From assembly GCA_016793325.1 (NCBI GenBank), contig JAEUKI010000060.1:186001-250000 (forward strand): a stretch of 64,000 nt of DNA. Direction: 5' to 3'. The DNA comes from Myxococcales bacterium (lineage in GTDB: Bacteria; Myxococcota_A; Polyangia; Polyangiales; Ga0077539). Shown here piece by piece: positions 26,374 to 36,561 of the stretch. Each line of letters begins with the position of its first letter. The first letter of the stretch is position 1. The translations under genes and the position numbers were made by a program. Below the pieces are notes generated by a model. It was given only the letters and a program-made list of their open reading frames with translations. It searched no databases and was not told the origin of the DNA.

Positions 26374-27302
26374 GGGCGCGATGCATCGTCCTCGCTGCTC
26401 GGGAGCTGCAGCTCGATGCGCTCGGCGTTGATCGCGAACGGCGCGTAGCCCGTGCTCCACAGCTTCGCGAGCGGCTCGAACACATTGGGCAGCGTCGCGA
26501 GGTCGAGCGCCGCAAGTTGATCGGAGACTCCATTGGCGAGGATCCGGTCGCGCGCGAGGTCGCGAATGGTCCCTCCGCGGCTCGCGAGCACCGCGCAGAA
26601 CCACGCGCGACGATGGTGATCGATCGCTTGCTGGCACGCCATGCCGTGATCGCGCATGGCGCGGTAGCTGAGCTCGTTCCACTGGGTGCAGTGCTTCGTG
26701 CGGCGCTGGTAGGGGTTCACTGGGCGAAGCGCTTCGCGGACGGAGTCGAAAAGCCCGCGAAGTCCGGATCGCTGCGGGCTCTTCTCGGGCGGATCGATCG
26801 CGACCAGCATCTCGTCCACCACGCGAAAGTCGAACTGCACGTCGTGAAAGACCGACAGCTCCGCAGGAAACAGGCCTCGTCCGACAGGAAGCACGCCGCG
26901 CTGCCGTAGCTTCTGCCCTCCGCGATCGCGCCAGAACACGGGAAGCTCCGGCCGCGCGACCGCGGCCAACCCTCGCGCGCGTCGAACAAATTCGCGCGCG
27001 AGCTCCTCGGCCGCGAGCACGCCGTCGACGTCCGCGACGAGCGCGGTCACGGTCTCGATCGAAGCGGGAATTCGCTTGGGAGAATGCGGCTTTCCACCGA
27101 ACGCGCGACCGCCCGCGGCGCGCGAGTCGAGCCAGTCCTCGGGACACAGCCCGCGCGCCACCGCGCGCTCGAGCGCTTCTCGCGGCGACTCTGCGTCTCG
27201 CGCGGCGTCTCGCGCCTCTGCGAGCCGCGCGCGCACAGGACGACACACCCGCGCGAACAAAGCGTCGGCGTCGAGCTCCTGTGGCCACTTCAATAGCGTC
27301 AT
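26370..27302 (-). CDS. A1: unknown protein, paralogue of the gene at 29311
   Basis: This 310-residue soluble protein is clearly related to the 305-residue protein encoded at 29311-30228. Both open with MT-LKWP-ELDA-ALF and share GLCP-DWLDS, GRAFGGK-HSP-RIP, DGVLAAEELAREF, HHRRAWFCAVLA and LPN-FEPLAKLW-TGYA. They also end in a strand with IELQLPS or IEIQLPS. There is no signal peptide or membrane segment. Conserved His-His-Arg-Arg and Trp residues could form a binding or catalytic site, but no family is recognised. It lies 119 bp downstream of B2 on the same strand. Confidence 0.72.
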   Translation of the reverse strand: MTLLKWPQELDADALFARVCRPVRARLAEARDAARDAESPREALERAVARGLCPEDWLDSRAAGGRAFGGKPHSPKRIPASIETVTALVADVDGVLAAEELAREFVRRARGLAAVARPELPVFWRDRGGQKLRQRGVLPVGRGLFPAELSVFHDVQFDFRVVDEMLVAIDPPEKSPQRSGLRGLFDSVREALRPVNPYQRRTKHCTQWNELSYRAMRDHGMACQQAIDHHRRAWFCAVLASRGGTIRDLARDRILANGVSDQLAALDLATLPNVFEPLAKLWSTGYAPFAINAERIELQLPSSEDDASRP

Positions 27303-27421
27303 CGCAGCGAAGGAGGACCGTTAACCGCTCGCTCGTGGTTCGTCGAGAGGCGTCGCCGAAGTTCGCTGCAGAGACGCGATCGCGAACGAAAGCCCGTCGC
27401 AAATGAATTCGTGTGTTGCTG

Positions 27422-29314
27422 TCACTCCCCGACGCCGAACACGCGTAGCGCTCCGCCGACGGTCCCCACGGCGAGCGTCCGCCCATCGGGCGAGAGCGCC
27501 ATCGAGCGCGCTTCGTCCCACGGGTCGACGACAGCCCATCGAGCGAGCTCGCGCCCGTCGAACTCGTGAACGCTGGCCTCGTGTCCAGGAGCCCACAAGA
27601 CCGCCATCCGGCGAGCGCGCGGCGCGACGAGCACGAAGCGATCACGGTAGGGATGCGAAGCGTTTTTCCAGACGCTCTGCGTGCCGTTGTCGCGGTCGAT
27701 CACCAACCACTCGCTCTGCCAGTCCGGCGCGCCGAGCCGAACGCGAACGAAGATGCCGCGCGCGCCGACCACGGCCCAACCTTCGGCGGCGTCGAGCTCG
27801 ACGCGATCGACGCGACGCAACGACCGCGGACGCGACAGGTCGCGAAGCACCGCGCGAAACGCGTCGAACCCGCGGTTGAGCTCGACCACGAGGCTCGATT
27901 TCGTATGCTCGATGGTCTTCCATTTGCCGTCGCTGCGCGGCGCGATCGAGACCGAGCTCCATGAGTCGTCGTTGGTGAGCGAGCCGACGCAGACCCCCGC
28001 GTCGGAGGTCCAGCACGCGGCGCGGCCGGTGTTCGAAGCGACGATCGAGCCAGGGTCGACGCCCCACTCGCTGAGCGTTCGCGACCAGCGCTCGTCGAAG
28101 GAGCCTCCAACGACCGCGTACGACGTGAGATGCCCGCCTGTCGTGCGCCTGTCGTACACGATCGCGGTCGTCCCACCATCGACGAGCGCGACAGCGGCGC
28201 TATCGATCCACGGGTCGTTGCGCTCGGCGAGGGTCTCACCCGTGCCTGCGTCGTGAAGCCGCAGCGACGAGCGAGTCGCGACGAGCAATCGCCGCCCCTC
28301 TTGATCGAAGCACATTGATTCAACGGAGCTTTGCTCTGCAGGCTGCTCTCGCACGGTCCGCATCGTCGCGAGGTCGAGCGCGACGAAGCCCGCCTCGTCT
28401 ACGCCGTAGAGCACTCCGTCGCGACACGCTGCCATGCGCGCCCCCGCGCGGGTCCACGTGCGGCGCAGCGCGAGATCGTCCAGCGAATACTCTCGGACTT
28501 CGCCGCTCTTGCCGAGGTAGAGCGCGCCGCTGCACACCCACGATCGAAACTCCCACAGGGGATCGCCTTCGAGATCGCGCTTCGTTCCGTCCCGAAAGTC
28601 GATGACGACGGGCACGATGCCCATTCGGTCGTCGGACGTTCGCGCGACGAGCACGCGGTGGTCGTCGACGGGAACGAGCTCGGACACACGGACGCCGCGA
28701 ACCCGCGCGAGCTCGACGCCGCCCAACGTCCGCAGCACGATGTCGTCGCCTTCGACCACGGCGATGTTGTCCCCCACCAGCGAATGCGCGGGAAATCGCT
28801 CGCTCGTCAGCCACGGCGCATCGATCGACGCGACGAGCGCCAGATCGTCGTCCGCGGTCAACTCGAACACGAGCCCGCGGTCTCCCGGCGCGCTGACGAG
28901 CAGCCGCGAGCCGTCTGCGCTCACGCTGCACCCGAGACACGCAAGCTCGTCGAACGGCCCCTCCTCGAGCCCGATCAACGGGCGACGCTCGATCGTCTCT
29001 CTGATCGTCCACTGCTCGATCGCGTCGAAGCTCGTGACGATCGCCACGGGACGCGTTCGCCCCAAGAAGTCCACTCGATTGGCGAGCGAAGCGCCTGGCG
29101 GAACTCGAACCACGACCTCGCCAAAGTCGTCGATGTCGGCGATCGATCGGCGCTCGAGCGCATCGGTCTTCGTCATTCGCCACACGTAGCGCTTGTCTCG
29201 ATCGACCCACCACGATCGCGTCGACTCGAGCGAGACCTCGCCGAGCCCCCACCCCGCCGCGACCCGGGACCACCGCGCGGAACGCGAGGGATCGCGCTCG
29301 CCACTCGATTTCAT
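27422..29314 (-). CDS. B2: cytoplasmic beta-propeller-like protein, partner of A2
   Basis: This 630-residue protein without signal peptide is made of repeated strand-rich units typical of WD40/YVTN-like propellers. Examples are CSVSADGSRLLVSAPGDRGL, MCFDQEGRRLLVATRSSLRL and MALSPDGRTLAVGTVGGALR; many units end in a hydrophobic-Asp-Gly turn. Its ATG overlaps the stop of the A2 gene (ATGA), so the two are co-translated and probably act together. Only the start of an equivalent gene remains after A1. Propellers are usually protein-interaction scaffolds; no enzyme residues were recognised. The open frame continues upstream to 29692 but is only antisense to A2 there. Confidence 0.75.
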   Translation of the reverse strand: MKSSGERDPSRSARWSRVAAGWGLGEVSLESTRSWWVDRDKRYVWRMTKTDALERRSIADIDDFGEVVVRVPPGASLANRVDFLGRTRPVAIVTSFDAIEQWTIRETIERRPLIGLEEGPFDELACLGCSVSADGSRLLVSAPGDRGLVFELTADDDLALVASIDAPWLTSERFPAHSLVGDNIAVVEGDDIVLRTLGGVELARVRGVRVSELVPVDDHRVLVARTSDDRMGIVPVVIDFRDGTKRDLEGDPLWEFRSWVCSGALYLGKSGEVREYSLDDLALRRTWTRAGARMAACRDGVLYGVDEAGFVALDLATMRTVREQPAEQSSVESMCFDQEGRRLLVATRSSLRLHDAGTGETLAERNDPWIDSAAVALVDGGTTAIVYDRRTTGGHLTSYAVVGGSFDERWSRTLSEWGVDPGSIVASNTGRAACWTSDAGVCVGSLTNDDSWSSVSIAPRSDGKWKTIEHTKSSLVVELNRGFDAFRAVLRDLSRPRSLRRVDRVELDAAEGWAVVGARGIFVRVRLGAPDWQSEWLVIDRDNGTQSVWKNASHPYRDRFVLVAPRARRMAVLWAPGHEASVHEFDGRELARWAVVDPWDEARSMALSPDGRTLAVGTVGGALRVFGVGE

Positions 29315-30228
29315 GGGCCCATCTCCGCCGCGTCGAAATCGAGGCTCGGGAGCTGAATTTCGATGCGTTCGTCGTCGGCGACGCGGAGGGCGTAGCCCGT
29401 CCACCACAGCTTCGCGAGCGGCTCGAAGATGTTCGGAAGCGCGGCGAAGTCGACGCCCGCGAGCACGTCGCCGACCACAGCGGTCGAGGCGAAGCTGCGA
29501 AGCTGCTCGCGGAGGGTTCGTCGATCCGTCGCGAGCACCGCGCAGAACCACGCTCGACGATGGTGTTCGATCGCCTGCAAGCACGCGACGCCGCGCTCGC
29601 GCAGCGCGCGTTGAGCGAGGCTGTTCCAGCCCGCGATGTGCTTGGTCGGTCGGAGGTAGTTCGATGCCGGGCGAGCGACATCGAGACGCCACTTCTTCAG
29701 CGCGTGAGGCGACGGCGGGTCCGCGGCGACGAGCAACGCGTCGACCAAGCGATCGTCGAACTCGACGTCGTGAAGCGCCATGAGGTCCAGCGGCAACGGC
29801 GCCCGCCCAATGGGAAACGCCCCTTCTCGGTGGACCTTTTCTCCGCCTCGCTCTCGCCAGAACACCGGAGCGTTCGCCGGCGCGATCTTCGTCACACGAC
29901 CCGCTCGCCGAAGAAACTCCCGCGCGAGCTCCTCGGCCGCGAGCACACCCTCGACGTCGCTCGCGAGCGCGGTGACCGTCTCGATCAACTGTGGAATTCG
30001 CCTAGGCGAATGCGCTTTGCCTCCAAACGCGCGCCCCGCTTGCGTCGGTGAATCGAGCCAGTCGTCGGGACACAGGCCTCGCGCTACCACACGTTCGAGC
30101 GCTTCTCGTGGCGACTCGGCGCCAACCGTCGCGGCGCGCGCCTCGTCGAGCTTCGCGCGCGTCGGGCGAAACACCTTCGAGAACAGCGCCTCGGCGTCGA
30201 GCTCCTTTGGCCACTTCAAGGGAGTCAT
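29311..30228 (-). CDS. A2: unknown protein, paralogue of A1
   Basis: This 305-residue protein is homologous over its whole length to A1 (26370-27302), with the same ordered blocks: MTPLKWPKELDAEALFSKVF, GLCPDDWLDS, HSPRRIPQLIETVTALASDV, EGVLAAEELAREFL, HHRRAWFCAVLAT and LPNIFEPLAKLWWTGYALRV. The central block RG--P-WL-S...DGVLA-E-L-RE also appears in the C-terminal part of the protein at 47906-49192. The start is the ATG at 30228, where A1 similarity begins. It is coupled to the propeller gene B2 by an ATGA overlap and follows the 30290-31378 gene by 61 bp on the same strand. Function unknown. Confidence 0.72.
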   Translation of the reverse strand: MTPLKWPKELDAEALFSKVFRPTRAKLDEARAATVGAESPREALERVVARGLCPDDWLDSPTQAGRAFGGKAHSPRRIPQLIETVTALASDVEGVLAAEELAREFLRRAGRVTKIAPANAPVFWRERGGEKVHREGAFPIGRAPLPLDLMALHDVEFDDRLVDALLVAADPPSPHALKKWRLDVARPASNYLRPTKHIAGWNSLAQRALRERGVACLQAIEHHRRAWFCAVLATDRRTLREQLRSFASTAVVGDVLAGVDFAALPNIFEPLAKLWWTGYALRVADDERIEIQLPSLDFDAAEMGP

Positions 30229-30289
30229 CACCGCGCCGATCGAGCCGTCGTTGCTCGTCGCCCCGTCGCAACACACCGCGCGAGCGCCC

Positions 30290-31378
30290 TCACGTCCGCT
30301 CGTCCCAATACTCGCCGACGTCCCAAATCACCGCGCGAAACGACGCGTGCAGCGCGCGAAACACCGCGCGATCAGCCTCGAGCTCCGCGAGCAGCTCCTC
30401 GGGCGACGCTCGCTGCGCGCCCTCTTCGCGCGCGGCGCGCGCGGTCGCGAGGAGCCCGTCGATCGACGCGTACACGGGCGAGTCGTCGCCGTCGCTCGGC
30501 GCGACCAGCGGGAGCTGCATCAAGGGCGCCGTCGCGAGCGGCGTCTCGACGCGCCCATCGCGGAGCTGCGCGCTTCGGTAGTGAACCGCCTCGGGCGTCG
30601 TCGCGGGCATCGGGTCCGGGTCCGGCGCGACGCGCTCGAGCGCCGCGAGCATCGCTCGGTCGAGCGCGTACTCGTCGCCGTCTCCCGCGCGTCCCGCGGC
30701 GCGCGCGAGCACGATGACCGTCGTCTCGGGCGCTGGGTCGATCGGGTCGACGAGCCGCAGCCGCGACCACACACGCGAGCGCTGAACCACCAGATCCACC
30801 GCGCCCGCCACCGCCAATCGAACGAGCGCGAGCACCGAGAGCGTCCATCGTCGCGCGTCCTCGATGTCCATCGCGGCATCGCCCATCGCCCACCGCTCGA
30901 GCGCGAGCGCCGTCTCGTCGTCACATCGAAGCTGCGCCCAACGCGGATCGAAGGCGTAGACCGCGCGGTCGAAGCGGCTGCCTCGCGCGCGAATCGCGCG
31001 CGTGTACGGGTCGATCGACGACGTGACCGCCACCGAGCCGTCCTCGCTCGTGTACGACCAGAGCAGGCGCGTGGGTTCGGCGCGCAAGTTGTCCCTCGCC
31101 CGCTGCGCAAAGAAGGCGCTCGATGCGAACGCGAGCCCCGCGGAGGCAAACGACAGCACGAGGCGCGTCGAGCCGAGCGCCCCCTGCACCGAGAGCGCGA
31201 CCGCGGGCGCGAACGCGAGCCCCGCGAGGCCCAAGTCGACGCGAGACTGCACGCGCGCGCCACGCGCTTCGTCTTCGACAGGGCTCGCCGTCCAGCGCGC
31301 AGGGTCGCTCTGGTAGCCGCACGCGCTGCAGCGACGAGCCTCGTCGTCGAGCGAGGCCCCGCACGCAGGACACAGCAT
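30290..31378 (-). CDS. Zinc-ribbon membrane protein of unknown function
   Basis: This 362-residue protein opens with a zinc-ribbon of the form CPACG-(11)-CSACGY. Two hydrophobic helices follow at about residues 50-95 (LGLAGLAFAPAVALSV and LVLSFASAGLAFASSAF). A large soluble part then contains a further hydrophobic stretch near TLSVLALVRLAVAGAVDLVV. The C-terminal 100 residues are acidic and helical. This resembles many membrane proteins with an N-terminal zinc ribbon whose function is unknown. The start ATG is placed directly before the zinc ribbon. It follows the polytopic membrane protein gene by 45 bp on the same strand. Confidence 0.65.
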   Translation of the reverse strand: MLCPACGASLDDEARRCSACGYQSDPARWTASPVEDEARGARVQSRVDLGLAGLAFAPAVALSVQGALGSTRLVLSFASAGLAFASSAFFAQRARDNLRAEPTRLLWSYTSEDGSVAVTSSIDPYTRAIRARGSRFDRAVYAFDPRWAQLRCDDETALALERWAMGDAAMDIEDARRWTLSVLALVRLAVAGAVDLVVQRSRVWSRLRLVDPIDPAPETTVIVLARAAGRAGDGDEYALDRAMLAALERVAPDPDPMPATTPEAVHYRSAQLRDGRVETPLATAPLMQLPLVAPSDGDDSPVYASIDGLLATARAAREEGAQRASPEELLAELEADRAVFRALHASFRAVIWDVGEYWDERT

Positions 31379-31423
31379 CGGCGCGGGACGCAGCACAGAC
31401 TCGCGAGTCTGTACCGTCGGTCG

Positions 31424-33130
31424 TCACGGCGCAAAGCGGCGCCAGAGCTCGAAGCGTTGGTCCTGATAGACCCGTCGCCACGCCGGCGGAACAGCGCCCG
31501 CAGACGTCTCGCGAAACGGCGCGGATGGATAGCGAGCGCCGCGCACGACGAAGACGGCGTCGTAGCGCGCGGCGTGTTGCTCGGGGTCGAGCTGCCAGCC
31601 TGATTTGCTGGGCGCCCAGAGCTGCATGACGGTGAGCGACGAGCGCGGGACGCCTTCGCGATAGGTCACGCCGGTGCGGGTGAAGCCGGTGGAGTTCATT
31701 CCACCGCGACGAACGAGGGTGTAGGCGCCGAGGTGGAGCAGGACGGGCAAGCGAAGCCCCTCGGCGTGCGTCTCGTACGAGAGCGTCGCGACGCGCGAGC
31801 CGCGCGGAAGGGCGTCGATCGCGCGGTCGATCGCGCGGACCGACCGATCGAAGCGCGCGAACGCGAAGTGCGCCACGAGCAGGCTCGCGATCGCGCTGAA
31901 CGCCACCGCCCGTCGCGACCACGTCGCGCGCAGGACCCAGCGGCGGTGCGCGTCTTCGCGCGGGTCGACATCGCCCCACGACGGGAGCCACGCGAGCGAG
32001 AGCAACGCGAGCGAGGCTACGCGCGGCGCGACGCTCTGCCCGCGAAACTCGTTGGGCAGGAGCATGTACGCCCCGCAAAACACCGCTGCGATCAGCCGCG
32101 CTTCGACGGACCACGCGCGCGGATCGAGCCTCGCTTCGTCGCGCGACGCCTTCGGAACCTCCGTGGCAGGCGCGCCCACGAACGACGCGAGCGAGGCGAG
32201 GACGAAGAGCCTCCAGGGCCAGTTTCCCAGCGAATCGAGGCCCGACGAGAGCGGGAGCCAATAGAGCGACGCCCACGGCGGGCTCCACACGGTCTGCGGA
32301 CGCACACGAAATTCGTCCTCGAGGACCTGGCCCGAGAGCCAGCCGCCCGCGACGAGATAGAGCACGATGAGCGCTCCTGCGGGCGCGAGCGCGACGCACA
32401 ATTTCGCAGCCGCGCCGCGATCGATGCGCCGCCGCGCCCACGACACGACCGCGAGCGCGAGCAGCGAGACGACCCCGAGCATCGCCGGCTGCGCGTGCGA
32501 AAAGAACGTCGCCACGCCGAGCAACGCGATCGCAACGAGCGTCGCTGCGCTTCGTCGAACGTCGCCTCGTTGCACAGCGCGCAGCCACCGAAGCGCCACC
32601 GCGAGCTGCGCGAGCTGCAGCGCCGTCGCGAGCACGTACGGCGCAAATCCCCAGAGAAGATTCGCTTCGACGAGCAGCGTGAAGCCGACGAGCGCGCTCG
32701 AATACGAGCGATCGAGCGCGCGCGTGATCGCGAGGATCGAGAGCGCGAGCAGCACGAGCGAGATCGAGAGCGCGACGCGACCGCCCAAGAGATCGTCGCC
32801 GACGACGCGGGACGCGCCGACGTGAAGCCAGCGAAATCCCTGGTACGGAATGAACCACCCCGTCGTTCGATAGTATCGGTTGGTCGCGAACGCATCGTCG
32901 GTCTCGTGCGCCACGATCGCGCCTTGCGCGAGGTGCTGCGGCCAATCGACGAGCGGGAGAAACCTGTGCGCGATCGGCAACGCCGCGACGAGGACGAGCG
33001 CCACCACGACCCACGCGCGCGCTTTGCGCTCGCGGCCATCGTCTCGCGCGAGCGGCGATGCGATCGAGCGTTGGCGAGGTTCGCTGCGAGTCGGCGTGGT
33101 CGAGCTCACGTCAAACCGCCACGAGGCCAT
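31424..33130 (-). CDS. Polytopic membrane protein, possibly GT-C-like
   Basis: This 568-residue protein has about ten predicted transmembrane helices, beginning with ARAWVVVALVLVAALPIAHR. The first periplasmic loop contains PLVDWPQHLAQGAIVAHETD, and a soluble C-terminal domain of about 130 residues follows the last helix (after FSAIASLLVAHFAFARF). The early Asp in the first loop and overall layout resemble GT-C glycosyltransferases and related DUF-type membrane proteins of myxobacteria, but I see no decisive motif. The function would be transfer of a lipid-linked sugar if the analogy holds; this is inference. It lies between a zinc-ribbon membrane protein and a Ser/Thr kinase, all on the minus strand. 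Confidence 0.6.
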   Translation of the reverse strand: MASWRFDVSSTTPTRSEPRQRSIASPLARDDGRERKARAWVVVALVLVAALPIAHRFLPLVDWPQHLAQGAIVAHETDDAFATNRYYRTTGWFIPYQGFRWLHVGASRVVGDDLLGGRVALSISLVLLALSILAITRALDRSYSSALVGFTLLVEANLLWGFAPYVLATALQLAQLAVALRWLRAVQRGDVRRSAATLVAIALLGVATFFSHAQPAMLGVVSLLALAVVSWARRRIDRGAAAKLCVALAPAGALIVLYLVAGGWLSGQVLEDEFRVRPQTVWSPPWASLYWLPLSSGLDSLGNWPWRLFVLASLASFVGAPATEVPKASRDEARLDPRAWSVEARLIAAVFCGAYMLLPNEFRGQSVAPRVASLALLSLAWLPSWGDVDPREDAHRRWVLRATWSRRAVAFSAIASLLVAHFAFARFDRSVRAIDRAIDALPRGSRVATLSYETHAEGLRLPVLLHLGAYTLVRRGGMNSTGFTRTGVTYREGVPRSSLTVMQLWAPSKSGWQLDPEQHAARYDAVFVVRGARYPSAPFRETSAGAVPPAWRRVYQDQRFELWRRFAP

Positions 33131-33327
33131 CGAGAGGAGAGCGCCGAACGATCCGCGAGCAAGATCTCATACGGATGCTGTCCGCGCCCTGTCGTGAACG
33201 CAGTCTGCGAGCGCGCCCGCAGCGATCGGCCTCGCCGAAACTGCGCAACGGGTACGTCGAGGTTGGGGAGGGACCGAGGACGTACGCCGCTGAATGCGTT
33301 CACGACGGGGACGCGGCAGGTTCGGTA

Positions 33328-34830
<1,503 letters not shown>

Positions 34831-34985
34831 TGCCTCTGCCTGCGTTGTTCGGCGCCGAGAGCCGACGTTTGTCGGAACCTCTGACAACCCACCTACCACC
34901 TTTGCCCGCCGAACGCGCGTGCGTCAAGCGCGCGCTTCGCGCTCGTGCGAATCCGCTGAGTCTTCAGCGGCCCCGATGAGGTAGG

Positions 34986-36401
34986 TCAGCTCGGCTCGCG
35001 CAGGCCGAACTCCTTCATCTTGATCTGTAGGCTCTTGCGCGAAATCTTCAGAAGCCTCGCCGCTTGGGTCACGTTTCCCCCGGTCTGCGCGAGCGCGCGC
35101 ACGATGAGCTCTCGCTCGAGCTTCGCGGACGCTTCGCGGACTTGCTGCTTGAGCCCTCCGGGCGCGTTTTCTGCGCTGTCGTCCTCGGCCTCGTCGGCCA
35201 CCGCGGCGGCGGTCTCTCCCCGCTCGTCCGCGCGCTGCACTTCGAGCGGGAGATCCTTCGGTCGAATCGTGTCTCCGTCGGTCAACAGAACCGTGCGTTC
35301 GACCACGTTTTCGAGCTCGCGAATGTTTCCCGGCCACGGATAGTTTCGCATCGCCTCGATGGCCTCGGGCGAGAGCTTCATCGACCCGCGCTTCAGCCTC
35401 GTCGACTGCTTGAGCAAAAAGTGCTCGGCGAGCAGCGGAATATCCGTCCGTCGCTCCCTCAAGGGCGGCAGATGAATCGGAAGAACATTGAGTCGATAGT
35501 ACAAGTCTTCGCGAAAACGCCCGGACGCGATCTCGCTCTTCAGCTCGCGGTTGGTGGCCGCCACGAGCCTCACGTCCACGGCCGTCGGCTTGATCCCGCC
35601 GACGCGGTCGAACTCTCCTTCTTGGATCGCGCGAAGGAGTTTTACCTGCATTTCGACCGGGATTTCGCTGATCTCATCGAGGAAGAGCGTGCCCTCGTGG
35701 GCGAGCTCGAAGCGCCCCGGCTTCGAGGTCACCGCGCCCGTGAACGCCCCCTTCTCGTGGCCGAAGAGCTCGGCCTCCATGAGGTCGCGCGGGATGGCTC
35801 CGCAGTTGACCCGGATGAAAGGCCGTTGTCTCCGGCTGCTATTTTCGTGGAGCGCCCGCGCGATGAGCTCCTTGCCCGTCCCCGACTCGCCGGTGATGAG
35901 CACCGTCGCGGGCGTGTCCGCGACCTTCTCGAGCAAGTGATAGATCGCCACCATCGGCGGGCTCTCGCCGATGATGCGGTAGCGGCCGCGCTCGTCCGCG
36001 TCGAGCGCGACGTCCTTGTGCCGCTGATCGACGGTGCGAACGGCCTTTCCGACGACGAGCTGCATCTCGGCGCGGTCGAAGGGCTTGGTGAGAAAGTCGA
36101 AGGCCCCGAGGCGCATCGCGTCGACCGCGGTCTCGACCGTTCCGTGCGCGGTGAGGACGATCACGGGGATGTCGCCGTGCTCGGCCTGAACGTGCGCGAG
36201 CAGCGTCATCCCGTCCATGTTGGGCATGCGCAGGTCCGAGATCACCGCGTCGAAGTGCTGCTCCTTGAGCGCAGCGACGGCCTCTTTGCCGTCCGCGACG
36301 GTGTGAACTTCGTACCCGTCCTGCGTCAACTGCGCAGCGATCAACCTGCGGAGGTTCGCCTCGTCGTCGACGACCAGGATGTGCTTCTTGCCAGTGAGCA
36401 T
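34986..36401 (-). CDS. NtrC-family sigma-54-dependent response regulator
   Basis: This 471-residue protein has the three-domain NtrC layout. The receiver is at 1-120, with the acidic pair in VVDDE, phosphoacceptor Asp56 (VISDLRMPNMDG) and Lys106. The AAA+ domain is at 140-380, with Walker A GESGTGKE at 171-178, the sigma-54 contact loop GAFTGA at 218-223, Walker B TLFLDEI and an Arg-finger region. A C-terminal Fis-type helix-turn-helix contains NVTQAARLLKISRKSLQIKM. A Glu/Asp/Ala-rich linker precedes the HTH. It should activate sigma-54 promoters when phosphorylated. No histidine kinase is adjacent, so its partner is elsewhere. The ATG at 36401 matches the usual receiver start. Confidence 0.95.
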   Translation of the reverse strand: MLTGKKHILVVDDEANLRRLIAAQLTQDGYEVHTVADGKEAVAALKEQHFDAVISDLRMPNMDGMTLLAHVQAEHGDIPVIVLTAHGTVETAVDAMRLGAFDFLTKPFDRAEMQLVVGKAVRTVDQRHKDVALDADERGRYRIIGESPPMVAIYHLLEKVADTPATVLITGESGTGKELIARALHENSSRRQRPFIRVNCGAIPRDLMEAELFGHEKGAFTGAVTSKPGRFELAHEGTLFLDEISEIPVEMQVKLLRAIQEGEFDRVGGIKPTAVDVRLVAATNRELKSEIASGRFREDLYYRLNVLPIHLPPLRERRTDIPLLAEHFLLKQSTRLKRGSMKLSPEAIEAMRNYPWPGNIRELENVVERTVLLTDGDTIRPKDLPLEVQRADERGETAAAVADEAEDDSAENAPGGLKQQVREASAKLERELIVRALAQTGGNVTQAARLLKISRKSLQIKMKEFGLREPS

Positions 36402-36561
36402 GCTCGTCGGACCATTGGTATCACATCGCGCGAGCAGGGCAGCGAACGGGGTGTGCGTCGAAGCGGGACCGCCATGGGGCGCGACGCGCGAGACCACGGC
36501 GCGACGGACGTCTCGTTCACGAACATCTCGCGTCGGCGAGGCGATGCTTTCGACCGGAATT

